Assembly (NCBI RefSeq): GCF_041060425.1
Contig: NZ_JAULBC010000002.1
Location: 620,001-684,000 of the forward strand
Source: Danxiaibacter flavus
GTDB lineage: Bacteria > Bacteroidota > Bacteroidia > Chitinophagales > Chitinophagaceae
DNA length: 64,000 bases
Reading direction: 5' to 3'
Below the pieces are notes generated by a model that saw only the letters and a list, made by a program, of their open reading frames with translations, had not been told where the DNA came from and made no database searches. A program made the position numbers and the translations under genes. Below are positions 1-8,843 of this stretch, in pieces. Within the stretch, counting starts at the first letter, position 1. The number at the start of each line of letters is the position of its first letter.

Positions 1-1269
1 TGTTATGTTGAGTTTAAAAGAGCCACTCATGTCAATGAGTTTGGCATCTTGCTGTTTAAGTATAGCCTTTGCTTCTTCTATCGGGTTGTTGGCAAAAAAA
101 CCGGTACGGATATAGGCATATCTGCCAAGGCTGTCATAAGGCGACATTGTTGGATTCAGCGTTAGTGCATAGTTGAACCCTTCCATATAAGCGTGATTCA
201 CTTTATAATACCTTGGTGCTATATTTATTGACGCTGTATACAGATTATTTGCTGCAGTGTGATTAATATTCAACCTTGCTCCATATTCTTCTTTTGTTGC
301 ACGCAGATCAATCCCCTCTGCCCTGCGATAATCTGCAGATACCATATAATTGGTTTTAACACCACCGCCGGAAAACTGAAGTGTATGTTTGGTTGATATG
401 GCAGGATCGCGGCTTACTTGTTTCAGCCAATCTGTATTGTGCCCAAAATCATTACCTCTTTCCTTATGTGCAACGAACTCATCCCTTGACAGCACCTTCA
501 ATTTATTGGTGATAAAATCCAGTCCAATGTATCCATCGTAAAATAGCCGCGGTTCGGATGATCCTTTTTTAGTAGTGATGATAATTACACCGTTGCTGCC
601 GCGCGTTCCATAAATAGCAGATGCAGCACCACCCTTTAGAACATCTATCGACTCTATATCGTTTTGATTAATATTGTTGATATTACCACCTGGTATTCCA
701 TTGATAACATACAAAGGTTCCAACCCGGCATTCCTGGATGAAACACCTCTTAGCTGGATCGTTGGCGTAGAGTTTGGGTCAGCAGTAAATGTGTTTGAAA
801 CGGTTAGTCCCGCCACCTTTCCTTGCAATGACATTAGTGCGCCATTTCCTCCGACACTAAGCAACTCTTTTCCCGAAATATGTGTTACGGCGCTGGAGAC
901 TTCTTTTTTGTTAAGCGTTCCGTAGCCAATACTCACTACTGTAACGGTTACATTAGAGAGATCTGAAATGCCCTCACTGAGAACCACGTCAATAGTACTT
1001 TTTGAACCGACATAAACATGTTTGTCGGCGAAGCCAATGTGGGAGAATACCAGTGTGTCTTCATCGCTGGCCTTGACGGAAAAGGTTCCGTCTTTCTGCG
1101 TTTCTGTAGCAGCGCTTTTGTTTTTAACGATCACCGAAACACTCTGAAGTGCAACGTTACTTGTATCGGTGACTTTCCCGGTAATTGTTTTTAATTGTTG
1201 GGCTGACGACGAAAATGAAAACGTTAATAGAATCAGCAAGCAAAAGCTTAGACTTTTTTTCTTTCTCAT
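1..1269 (-). CDS. SusC/RagA-family TonB-dependent receptor, N-terminal part (3' end outside window)
   Basis: Outer-membrane TonB-dependent transporter of the SusC/RagA type, which imports oligosaccharides or peptides with a SusD lipoprotein. The translated 423 residues start at an ATG whose complement is at 1267-1269. They show a signal peptide (MRKKKSLSFCLLIL, ending near SSAQQ), a carboxypeptidase-regulatory-like domain (about 25-110, starting ITGKVTDT), the SusC signature (SIGYGTLNKKEVSSAV, close to the usual VGYG-x-xKK) and a plug domain with IQLRG, YVINGIPGG and GSNGVIIITTKKG. The C-terminal beta-barrel is cut off by the window edge, so substrate and SusD partner cannot be seen. The call is secure at family level. 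Confidence 0.93.
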   Translation of the reverse strand, partial: MRKKKSLSFCLLILLTFSFSSSAQQLKTITGKVTDTSNVALQSVSVIVKNKSAATETQKDGTFSVKASDEDTLVFSHIGFADKHVYVGSKSTIDVVLSEGISDLSNVTVTVVSIGYGTLNKKEVSSAVTHISGKELLSVGGNGALMSLQGKVAGLTVSNTFTADPNSTPTIQLRGVSSRNAGLEPLYVINGIPGGNINNINQNDIESIDVLKGGAASAIYGTRGSNGVIIITTKKGSSEPRLFYDGYIGLDFITNKLKVLSRDEFVAHKERGNDFGHNTDWLKQVSRDPAISTKHTLQFSGGGVKTNYMVSADYRRAEGIDLRATKEEYGARLNINHTAANNLYTASINIAPRYYKVNHAYMEGFNYALTLNPTMSPYDSLGRYAYIRTGFFANNPIEEAKAILKQQDAKLIDMSGSFKLNIT

Positions 1270-1556
1270 GCGCGTAGGTTAAGGATTAGAGAATATTTTT
1301 TGATCGATGACTAAGGTGCGGCTAAATCGATAAAGCAAAGGCATCTAAATTATTCAGGACGGGCATAAGTTATTCCGGGAATCGTTAACTTAATTGCATT
1401 TTCGCATTGTTGACAGTACAAGAGGAATATTGCAGGAAAAGCATTGGTAACATGAAAAGGAAATTCTTTTCTATCAGGAATATCACAAAAAATCAGAGGA
1501 AGATAGGTTGAGGCAATGGTTTGCTTTACTATAACAGTACTTCCATAGAATGCTAT

Positions 1557-1955
1557 TCAATTATTAATATGTTTTTCAAGCAATTTTTCCAGTCTGAAAA
1601 TGGTATCATCCTTTTCTTTCAGCATCCGTTCGTATAGCTCAATTACTTTATCAAACGGATTGAAAGACGAGTGATAATTTAAATCGTTGATATTTGAATG
1701 GTCGCGATACATTTTCGAAATAATGTTCCTGGCTGTTTCTTCATTGAAGTTTTCAAAAGCTTCCCTTGGCAGTTCTAAAGCCTTTGAAATATGTTCCAAT
1801 ATTTCGGGTTCAATGTTTTCTCTTGCTTCCAGAAGCGAAATCTTTTTTTGGCTCCAATGCGCACCTAATTCGCAAGCGAGTGTATCTTGTTTCATTCCCA
1901 GCATTTCACGAAAACGTTTAACATTTCTTCCATGATGGATGTTATAATCGGTCAT
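1557..1955 (-). CDS. XRE-family helix-turn-helix transcriptional regulator
   Basis: A 132-residue DNA-binding protein. Residues 10-65 form a Cro/C1-type HTH (NVKRFREMLGMKQDTLA, then SQKKISLLEA and a short C-terminal helix). Residues 75-130 are charged and helical, with a likely coiled coil at the end (DKVIELYERMLKEKDD), which suggests dimerisation. The open frame extends eight codons upstream, but MTDYNIHHGRNVK at 1955 matches where such proteins usually begin, so that start was chosen. It is monocistronic with no obvious target or partner gene beside it. The domain call is firm; the regulon is unknown. Confidence 0.8.
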   Translation of the reverse strand: MTDYNIHHGRNVKRFREMLGMKQDTLACELGAHWSQKKISLLEARENIEPEILEHISKALELPREAFENFNEETARNIISKMYRDHSNINDLNYHSSFNPFDKVIELYERMLKEKDDTIFRLEKLLEKHINN

Positions 1956-2175
1956 ATCGCGTAGGGTTCGAAAACGCAAATGTAAGATATAAGCATTGCG
2001 GCAGCCACTTAATTATTGCATTAAAAAGTAAGCGGAGGAATAAATTAGCGCCAGCGAGGTAATGTTGAGAGTAGAAATATTGAGTCAGAAAATTATAGCG
2101 TTTCATTAAACGAAACAAGTCTGTATTGTTTAATGCGTATGTTGTTTGATGATCCGGCTTTCTGGAGGATTTCGG

Positions 2176-2230
2176 ATGCTGTGTAAATCTGTCCTACACT
2201 TTTAAAGTGTAGGACAGATTTACACAGCAT
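2176..2230. repeat. Palindromic hairpin 1 (27-bp perfect arms, 1-nt centre) with shared core
   Basis: Left arm 2176-2202 and right arm 2204-2230 are exact reverse complements around a single T. The inner half is the core GTCCTACACTTT / AAAGTGTAGGAC, also found at 3046-3107 and 5145-5187. The outer half (atgctgtgtaaatct) is specific to this copy yet fully self-complementary. It lies 31 bp past the stop of the UPF0158-like gene. No T-run follows on either strand, so it is not a canonical intrinsic terminator. Confidence 0.9.
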
Positions 2231-2261
2231 GTCGGGATACCTTGTGGCCTCAACTGTCTCA

Positions 2262-2993
<732 letters not shown>

Positions 2994-3045
2994 TAAATAA
3001 AAAATGGAAACAAAATTACTAAATAATGTTGGGGGAGAAATCGAC

Positions 3046-3107
3046 AGCGAAAAAGTGCCAACGTGTCCTACACTTCAAAGTGTAGGACACGTTGGCACTT
3101 TTTCGCT
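3046..3107. repeat. Palindromic hairpin 2 (30-bp perfect arms, 2-nt centre) with shared core
   Basis: Arms 3046-3075 and 3078-3107 are perfect reverse complements around CA. The inner core GTCCTACACTT / AAGTGTAGGAC is the same as in hairpins 1 and 3, while the outer arm (agcgaaaaagtgccaac) is unique to this copy. It lies 45 bp past the stop of the lipoprotein gene that ends at 3153 and about 50 bp upstream of the UPF0158-like start. No T-run follows on the minus strand. Confidence 0.92.
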
Positions 3108-3152
3108 CATTCAATCTGCATTAACAAGCAGACGCGCACCCAGTGCTTATGG

Positions 3153-3929
3153 CTATTTTGTATATTCAACAACCACGTCCTGAATGCTATTGTTCTTGAA
3201 ATTAGAGTATCCAAGAGAAAGAAAATCGCGTTTATTGCGCTTCAACCTGACAGGCAGTCCGGCAGTGTTGAATTGATCGCTTTCATCAGAAGCGGTGTTA
3301 ACGCTGTAATTTCTATCCAACAACATAAATACATCATCCAGCTTTCTTATGGAAGGTTTCTTTGTATAAGTAACAGCAGGAATTACACGGTTGCCGTCCG
3401 CATCATATGAGTAGGTAAGAATGCGTCCCTTTATCTCTCCGGAGTATGTTGTGGCTACCGTAGTTTTTTCCCAGATCACCCTTCCCTTGTTATCAAGCTT
3501 CATTACTTTAACAGCACTGTCAAGCCCCCAGATCGGTTCCCAGATTTGCCCACCATAATAGATAGTTTGTATTATTGTATTTGAATCGGGATAAGAAAAT
3601 AGATCGGCGCGGTCATAGTCGCCATATTTAGCGCTGTAGCCCAATGTCATCATCTTGCGCAATTTACCTTGTGGGTTATAAGTGAATTCAATCCTATCAT
3701 ATTCTCCATATTGGATCTTTTCAAGTTTTTTGTCATCGCTATAAAAAAAGTTGTAGTTCTTGACCGCTTCAGGGCCATAGCCAGTAGTGAACGAAACATT
3801 TTTCACCTGGTAACGGCCTTTAACATCCAGATGTATATCTGTATAAAAATCGGCTACCTTTTTACAGCCCGTCTGAATAACCAATATGCAGATTACCGCT
3901 AATAGAGAAAGTATATTTTTATTTTTCAT
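3153..3929 (-). CDS. Putative lipoprotein with YD/RHS-like repeats (paralogue 1)
   Basis: A 258-residue predicted lipoprotein. The N-terminus has a hydrophobic segment ending in IQTGC, a lipobox with Cys22, so it should be membrane anchored. The body carries degenerate YD-type repeats of alternating tyrosine, aspartate and glycine (IEFTYNPQGKLRKM, VMKLDNKGRVIWEK, LTYSYDADGNRVIP) as in RHS/DUF4595-like Bacteroidota lipoproteins. The C-terminus is very close to that of the next upstream gene (RNYSVNTA-DES ... GLPVRL ... RDFL). The pair forms a two-gene unit with a 30-bp gap; this copy is downstream. Function unknown. Confidence 0.75.
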   Translation of the reverse strand: MKNKNILSLLAVICILVIQTGCKKVADFYTDIHLDVKGRYQVKNVSFTTGYGPEAVKNYNFFYSDDKKLEKIQYGEYDRIEFTYNPQGKLRKMMTLGYSAKYGDYDRADLFSYPDSNTIIQTIYYGGQIWEPIWGLDSAVKVMKLDNKGRVIWEKTTVATTYSGEIKGRILTYSYDADGNRVIPAVTYTKKPSIRKLDDVFMLLDRNYSVNTASDESDQFNTAGLPVRLKRNKRDFLSLGYSNFKNNSIQDVVVEYTK

Positions 3930-3959
3930 GATTAGTTTTGTTAATTGATGAAGGATAGA

Positions 3960-4682
3960 TTACTCATTGATATACTCGATTGTGGCATCAGGCTTGTTTG
4001 ATGCACCTTTGGGATTCGTATACCAGATTCCTAAAAAGTCGCGACCAACACGTGCCAACGTGATCGGCAATCCGGCTTTGTTTACCTGGCCTGATTCATC
4101 AACCGCAGTATTAACGGAATAGTTACGATCAATTAACTGAAAAGCAGGATGCAGCCGCCTTATGTTCGGTTTGAGTGTATAGGAAACGCCTGGAATTACC
4201 AGGTTTCCACGCTCATCATATTTATAAATGGTGCTGTCGTGCGCGTTGGTAACTTCTTTAACAACACGTCCTTTACCATCGAGATATAATGTAGATGTTT
4301 TTGTGAGGATTGTAGTTGAGTCCTTATAAACAAAGGTCTCGTTCCTTAATGTTTCATAGGTACCGGCGCCATGGTCAAGAAAGACTTTGTATGATTTAAG
4401 GCGGTTGTGATCATCATACGACAGATTATAGTTTGGATAATAAAGATCAGCATTACCTAGCATGGTGATCTTAACGGGGTTGCCCTTTGCATCGTAATTG
4501 AACCTGGCACCCATTACCCATTGATTGTCATCGCGAACAAACTGAATCGTATTGATCTTGTAATGACTCAGCGCATTTTGCTGGACATCTTCGAGCCAAC
4601 CGGAAGCTTTTTTGCACCCCGGCAAAAAATACAACAGGAACACGGAGCAAATTACCGTGGCAGCACGGGTTATTCTTTTCAT
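3960..4682 (-). CDS. Putative lipoprotein with YD/RHS-like repeats (paralogue 2)
   Basis: A 240-residue predicted lipoprotein, upstream partner and clear paralogue of the gene ending at 3153. The signal peptide ends in YFLPGCKK, giving lipobox Cys23. Repeats with YD-like pattern follow (RFNYDAKGNPVKI, LSYDDHNRLKSY, YKYDERGNLVIPG). The C-terminal block LIDRNYSVNTAVDES ... GLPITLARVGRDFLG parallels the paralogue, so the pair arose by tandem duplication. No enzyme motif is visible. A role at the cell surface is inferred only from the lipobox. Confidence 0.75.
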   Translation of the reverse strand: MKRITRAATVICSVFLLYFLPGCKKASGWLEDVQQNALSHYKINTIQFVRDDNQWVMGARFNYDAKGNPVKITMLGNADLYYPNYNLSYDDHNRLKSYKVFLDHGAGTYETLRNETFVYKDSTTILTKTSTLYLDGKGRVVKEVTNAHDSTIYKYDERGNLVIPGVSYTLKPNIRRLHPAFQLIDRNYSVNTAVDESGQVNKAGLPITLARVGRDFLGIWYTNPKGASNKPDATIEYINE

Positions 4683-5090
4683 GATAAATGGTTTGTGGTT
4701 TTGAGATAATTTTTTTGTTATAAAGCTTGTTTATAGGCAATACGATGCCGTTTCCCTTGCGGGAATATTTTTTCAGTTTTAATGCGGGTACGAACAATTG
4801 TCTTTGCTTCGGGCAACGTAAAACACAACCACAATCAAATCATTCGCGTAACGAGACGATGATCTAATAGCAACTTGCCCTTTATGTCATGGTATTGGAA
4901 GTAACTGCGCGGACATCGCACAGCTGGTACACCGGCTTTCACAATTACAAGCAACCTTTGAAAAGTCTGGTTTAAGATCTCTTTTAAGCCGGTCAATCGA
5001 CAAAATTAAACGACAAAAAAAGCTTTGTCAATAGCCGTCGCAAATTTTAAGGTGGTGGGTGCAGAATTTATTATTTGCATTTAGACAACT
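4683..5090. other. Gene-free stretch upstream of the lipoprotein pair
   Basis: About 400 bases with no credible reading frame. It should contain the promoter of the lipoprotein pair, but no clear Bacteroidota-type promoter motif was recognised. Confidence 0.4.
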
Positions 5091-5151
5091 TATCAAACAA
5101 AAGCGGTGTCACTTCCTATAAAAGATATAACAGCACCTAATTTGCAAAAAG
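5091..5151 (+). repeat. Imperfect direct repeat, copy A (carries hairpin 3)
   Basis: About 60 bp similar to 5369-5441, sharing ACAACTTA, CTACTTCCT-like and an exact block gatataacagcacctaa, then GCAAAAAG. In copy A the GCAAAAAG end leads directly into hairpin 3; in copy B no hairpin follows. This makes copy B a natural comparison site without the palindrome. Confidence 0.7.
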
Positions 5152-5187
5152 TTGTCCTACACTTTGAAAGTGTAGGACAACTTTTTG
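5145..5187. repeat. Palindromic hairpin 3 (21-bp perfect arms, 1-nt centre) with shared core
   Basis: Arms 5145-5165 and 5167-5187 are exact reverse complements around G5166. The core GTCCTACACTTT / AAAGTGTAGGAC matches hairpins 1 and 2; the outer arm (caaaaagtt) differs. The left outer arm belongs to the direct repeat also seen at 5369-5441, whereas the right outer arm is its mirror. Confidence 0.9.
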
Positions 5188-5278
5188 ATGCACTTACCGC
5201 AGAAAGAAATGCATTCTTTAATGGAGAATTGAAAATGAGGGCACACCTAAAACAAGAAAATGCTTTATTAGTTGAGTG

Positions 5279-5366
5279 ATCGGCCCTCATACATTACGCC
5301 TCACGCCTCCACACGTGAAACCTGGTACCTGACACCTCATAGCTAATAGCTGACAGCTAATAGCTA
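5279..5366. repeat. Intergenic word-repeat array (cacctga/cctcacg and agctaatagct words)
   Basis: Short reiterated words: tacgcctcacgcctc, acctggtacctgacacctcat, then agctaatagctgacagctaatagct. The same words recur in several other gaps of this window (8731-8843, 11335-11474, 12268-12388, 22142-22199). A further array of ttcactattgaccattcaccattcac follows at about 5467-5495. Confidence 0.75.
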
Positions 5367-5368
5367 CA

Positions 5369-5441
5369 TTAAAACAACTTACAAAAAAGAAGTGCTGCTA
5401 CTTCCTTTACAGGATATAACAGCACCTAACTATTTAACAGC
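5369..5441 (+). repeat. Imperfect direct repeat, copy B (no hairpin)
   Basis: Second copy of the 5091-5151 sequence, with the exact block gatataacagcacctaac and a terminal cagcaaaaag. It lacks the GTCCTACACTTT palindrome that copy A carries at the same relative place. Confidence 0.7.
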
Positions 5442-5493
5442 AAAAAGAAAATATCTGTTGCTTAACTTTTCACTATTGACCATTCACCATTCA

Positions 5494-7137
5494 CTACAAA
5501 GACACGCCTCTCTTCCATAAAATAAAATCATCCTGTCCATGTCTTACAGCAGCCACTTTTTCTTCTCCGCTAGCAACCTTAATAAGATAATCAAGGATGC
5601 GTTCACCCGCTTGTTCGATAGTTTCTTCACCATCTATGATGCTACCGGTATTTATATCAATGATATCAGGCATCTTTTTATATAAAGCGGTGTTGGTAGA
5701 AAGCTTTACAACGGGTGCAATCGGATTACCGGTAGGCGTACCAAGACCGGTTGTGAACAGCACGATATTAGCGCCGCTACCTACTTCTGCAGTAGTTGAT
5801 TCCACGTCATTACCGGGAGTACACAAAAGATTCAGACCTGGCTTTGTTACTTTTTCAGGATAATCAAGCACATCAGTAACAGGGGAGCTTCCGCCTTTTT
5901 TTGCAGCACCTGCAGATTTGATAGCATCTGTAATTAATCCGTCTCTGATATTACCGGGAGAAGGATTCGCATCAAACCCGCTGCCGACAGCCTTTGCACG
6001 GTCATTATACAGTGTCATCAGGCTATTAAACCTGGTAGCAACCTCATCAGTTACACATCTGTCGCTCATTTCCTGTTCCACACCATTCAGTTCGGGAAAC
6101 TCGGAAAGAATAACAGAGCCCCCTAAAGAAACCACCAGATCGGAAGTGAACCCTATCGCAGGATTTGCTGAAATTCCGCTAAAGCCATCAGAACCACCGC
6201 ACTCAAGCCCAATACACAACTTACTTAACGGAGCTGGCTTTCTTTCAATCTTATTTGCATCAATCAGTCCTTTAAATGTTTTGCTGATCGCCTCAGCCAT
6301 TACGTCTTTTTCAAGACCGATCCTTTGTTGTTCAATAACGTATAGCGGCTTGCTGAAATTAGGATCGCGTTTTGCTATCTCGTCCTTCAGAATGGATACC
6401 TGCGAGTGCTGGCAACCAAGACTCAAAACTGTTGCACCTGCAACATTGCTATGTGTTATGTATCCCGCCAATAAACCACACAATGCCTGCGCATCCTGAC
6501 GCGTGCCACCGCAACCACCATCGTGTGTAAGAAATTTTATTCCGTCCACATTTTTAAACAAGCGTTGCTGCTGATCATTTTCCAAAGCGATATCAACCGG
6601 CATATCATCTAAACTTCTGCCGGATTTATATAACTCGATCATCTGGTTAGCGAAATTGTCATACTTGCTTTTTCTGCCATAACCCAGTTTTTCAATCAAC
6701 ACTTCTTTGATAACTTCTACATTTCTGTTTTCACAAAAAACCAGCGGCACTATCAACCAATAATTGGCAGTACCTACACTGCCATCCGGACGATGAAAAC
6801 CATTGAAGGTTGCCTCTTTCCATTTGTTTACATCCGGTTTGTGCCAGTCCGTTTTGCGTTTCCCCAACGTGTATGGATCCGCAGCATGCTGCAGATTCTC
6901 TGTTGTTATCGCTGCTCCTTTTTTTATCGGAGCTTTTGCTTTGCCCACTAAAACACCATACATATACACGGCTTCACCTTGCTGCAGCGCCACAGTGGTA
7001 AATTTATGTTTGGCTGCGATGTCTTCTTCCAACACGAAGTCCTCACCGTTATATTGTAGAGTCTCACCTTTTTTTAAATTCTGAAGGGCTACAATCACAT
7101 TATCCTTTGGATGCACTTTTGTTATTACATGCTTCAT
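5494..7137 (-). CDS. uxaA: UxaA-family altronate dehydratase; candidate L-fuconate dehydratase
   Basis: UxaA-family sugar-acid dehydratase, 547 residues, with an N-terminal SAF domain (1-90) and the C-terminal catalytic domain. Conserved blocks are HDGGCGGTRQD (205-215), GCQHSQV (241-247), LECGGSDGFSGISANPA (311-327) and a late TGLGTPTGNPIAPV. The family removes water from D-altronate to give 2-keto-3-deoxy-gluconate. It follows uxaB with a 2-bp gap and ends the operon. In Campylobacter jejuni the fucose locus contains split uxaA-like genes linked to L-fuconate dehydration; as no enolase-type L-fuconate dehydratase is present here, the same use is plausible. Family firm; substrate (altronate, L-fuconate or both) open. 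Confidence 0.9.
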   Translation of the reverse strand: MKHVITKVHPKDNVIVALQNLKKGETLQYNGEDFVLEEDIAAKHKFTTVALQQGEAVYMYGVLVGKAKAPIKKGAAITTENLQHAADPYTLGKRKTDWHKPDVNKWKEATFNGFHRPDGSVGTANYWLIVPLVFCENRNVEVIKEVLIEKLGYGRKSKYDNFANQMIELYKSGRSLDDMPVDIALENDQQQRLFKNVDGIKFLTHDGGCGGTRQDAQALCGLLAGYITHSNVAGATVLSLGCQHSQVSILKDEIAKRDPNFSKPLYVIEQQRIGLEKDVMAEAISKTFKGLIDANKIERKPAPLSKLCIGLECGGSDGFSGISANPAIGFTSDLVVSLGGSVILSEFPELNGVEQEMSDRCVTDEVATRFNSLMTLYNDRAKAVGSGFDANPSPGNIRDGLITDAIKSAGAAKKGGSSPVTDVLDYPEKVTKPGLNLLCTPGNDVESTTAEVGSGANIVLFTTGLGTPTGNPIAPVVKLSTNTALYKKMPDIIDINTGSIIDGEETIEQAGERILDYLIKVASGEEKVAAVRHGQDDFILWKRGVSL

Positions 7138-7139
7138 AG

Positions 7140-8642
7140 TTATGCAATGTTTAGATACGATAGGTTTTGTAAGGTTGTTTCTATTCCTTTATGTGTAAGA
7201 TTCTGAATACTTTCTTTTACTGCGCGGGCAAATCCTTCGGGCTTTGTAAGATCTGTCTGCCACAATGTTTGATCGGCTAATGCACGATCAACAAGATCAT
7301 CTGCATCTGCTGCTTCCGCCCAATATTTCTTCAATATTTCTGCCTTATCATCTTTGATCAGGTACTCACCAGTCTGACCTTCACCGTCACTTGTTTTGCA
7401 ATTTTTCATAAACAGCAGGTAAGCTGCGAACCCTGTTGCCATGAAATAAGGAACTTCATGACGCCTTTCATAATATTTCAACAGCACCGGCACATTGCGT
7501 AACAGCATTTTTGAAGTGTATTGCAATGCAATGCTCAGCCATTTGTGTTCAATGTAAGGATTACTAAAACGATCAATTACTTTCAAAGAAAACGTTTTAG
7601 CTTCATCATATGAAATGCTGTCATCCGTGATCGCATTACAGATTTCATTGAGCATTAGTTCCGTCACAAAGCTTTTGAAATATGTTTTTTGCATCGCGTC
7701 CCGCACTGTTTCAAAACCAGCCAGCACTGCAAGCCCGCACAAATAAGTATGCGTTCCGTTCAGCAATCTCAACTTTAATTCCCTGAATTTGTAAATGTCC
7801 GGAGCAAGTACAACGCCGTCATCTGCCTGGCTGAAGGATAGCACATTTTTCACTTTTTCGGAGCTGGTTTCTATTGCCCATAACCTGTACACTTCGCTCA
7901 TTATCATCAGGTCGTCAGTATATCCCAGTGACTGTTGAGCAGCCGTTTTTTCTCCGCCTGAAAGTTTTCCAGGTACTATTCTATCAACAAGTGAGTTACA
8001 GAAATGGTTGGCATTTTCAAGCCATTTAACGAAGCCGTCATTCAAATGATTAAATGCAGCCAACTGTAACAGAATAGCTTTCAATTTGGTGGCATTTTCT
8101 GTTATCAGCTCGGTTGGAATAATTACCATCCCTGCTTCATCAGATCCATTAAAAGCTTTATATCTCTCGTGAAGGAAGGCCAATAATTTTCCGGGAAATG
8201 AGGCTGGTACTCCTTCAAAAATATTCTCTTCATGGTACGTGATACCCACTTCCGTTGTATTGGAAATGATTAGTTGTATGTCAGGATTTACTGCGCATTT
8301 TAACACGTCCTGCCATTGATCGTTCGCCGACACAACACGGCTGATGCTTTCATTTACTATAGATTCGTCCTTAGTAACACCGTTCTCAATTCCGCGGACA
8401 AAATGGGTGTATAATCCATCCTGGCTTGCAAATTCATCTGCTCCTCCGCTGCTGGTGGATTTGACAACAACTACGCTGCCGTTAAATATTCCCTGCTTGT
8501 TTGCTTTATCAATAAAATAATCACACAATCCACGCAGTAAAACACCAGTACCGAATTGCAGAACTTTTTCCGGCAGCTCCTTTTTTGGAACAATATGTTT
8601 TGAAAGTTGCATCTGTAAATTTTTATTCATCGACCGGTACAC
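7140..8642 (-). CDS. uxaB: Tagaturonate reductase (UxaB), mannitol-dehydrogenase family
   Basis: NAD-dependent polyol dehydrogenase-type enzyme, 500 residues, close to the usual UxaB length. Known role: interconverts D-tagaturonate and D-altronate. The N-terminal nucleotide-binding part reads VLQFGTGVLLRG with the dinucleotide motif, followed by ISNTTEVGI and the C-terminal helical domain with KLRLLNGTHTYL, a typical mannitol-dehydrogenase-family block. M5 (MNKNLQ) is an alternative start. It lies 2 bp ahead of uxaA and after the LgoD-like gene, so L-galactonate > tagaturonate > altronate > KDG can be drawn from adjacent genes. No uxaC isomerase is present, which argues against a simple galacturonate operon. 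Confidence 0.9.
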   Translation of the reverse strand: MYRSMNKNLQMQLSKHIVPKKELPEKVLQFGTGVLLRGLCDYFIDKANKQGIFNGSVVVVKSTSSGGADEFASQDGLYTHFVRGIENGVTKDESIVNESISRVVSANDQWQDVLKCAVNPDIQLIISNTTEVGITYHEENIFEGVPASFPGKLLAFLHERYKAFNGSDEAGMVIIPTELITENATKLKAILLQLAAFNHLNDGFVKWLENANHFCNSLVDRIVPGKLSGGEKTAAQQSLGYTDDLMIMSEVYRLWAIETSSEKVKNVLSFSQADDGVVLAPDIYKFRELKLRLLNGTHTYLCGLAVLAGFETVRDAMQKTYFKSFVTELMLNEICNAITDDSISYDEAKTFSLKVIDRFSNPYIEHKWLSIALQYTSKMLLRNVPVLLKYYERRHEVPYFMATGFAAYLLFMKNCKTSDGEGQTGEYLIKDDKAEILKKYWAEAADADDLVDRALADQTLWQTDLTKPEGFARAVKESIQNLTHKGIETTLQNLSYLNIA

Positions 8643-8730
8643 TGGCTTTTCAGTATACGAAATAAAATATAATTCTAATAAGGCTTGCTATTGCCTTTTG
8701 CTTAATTCTTGTTGGTTTTTATCAGAGGGA

Positions 8731-8843
8731 GGTATAAGGTATCAGGCGTAAGGTATCAGGTTTGATGCTGGGAGCTTTATCCCTTATATTAGTGCGATAC
8801 CTCACCTCACGCCTCACACCTGAAACCTGAAACCTGATCGCTA
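8731..8843. repeat. Intergenic word-repeat array (aggtatcagg / acctgaaacctga)
   Basis: Reiterated ggtataaggtatcaggcgtaagg words on the left and their complements (cctcacctcacgcctc, acctgaaacctgaaacctga) on the right, so the gap can fold back on itself imperfectly. It sits between uxaB and the dehydrogenase gene within the operon. Confidence 0.75.

Noticed and set aside
5093..5290. 65-codon minus-strand frame
   Set aside because: Covers hairpin 3 and a word-repeat array; composition not protein-like.
5918..6499. 193-codon plus-strand frame opposite uxaA
   Set aside because: Antisense shadow of a well-supported enzyme gene; no motifs.
5494..8642. Plain galacturonate utilisation operon
   Set aside because: uxaC, KDG kinase and KDPG aldolase are absent, and the genes belong to a fucose operon with an LgoD-like dehydrogenase.
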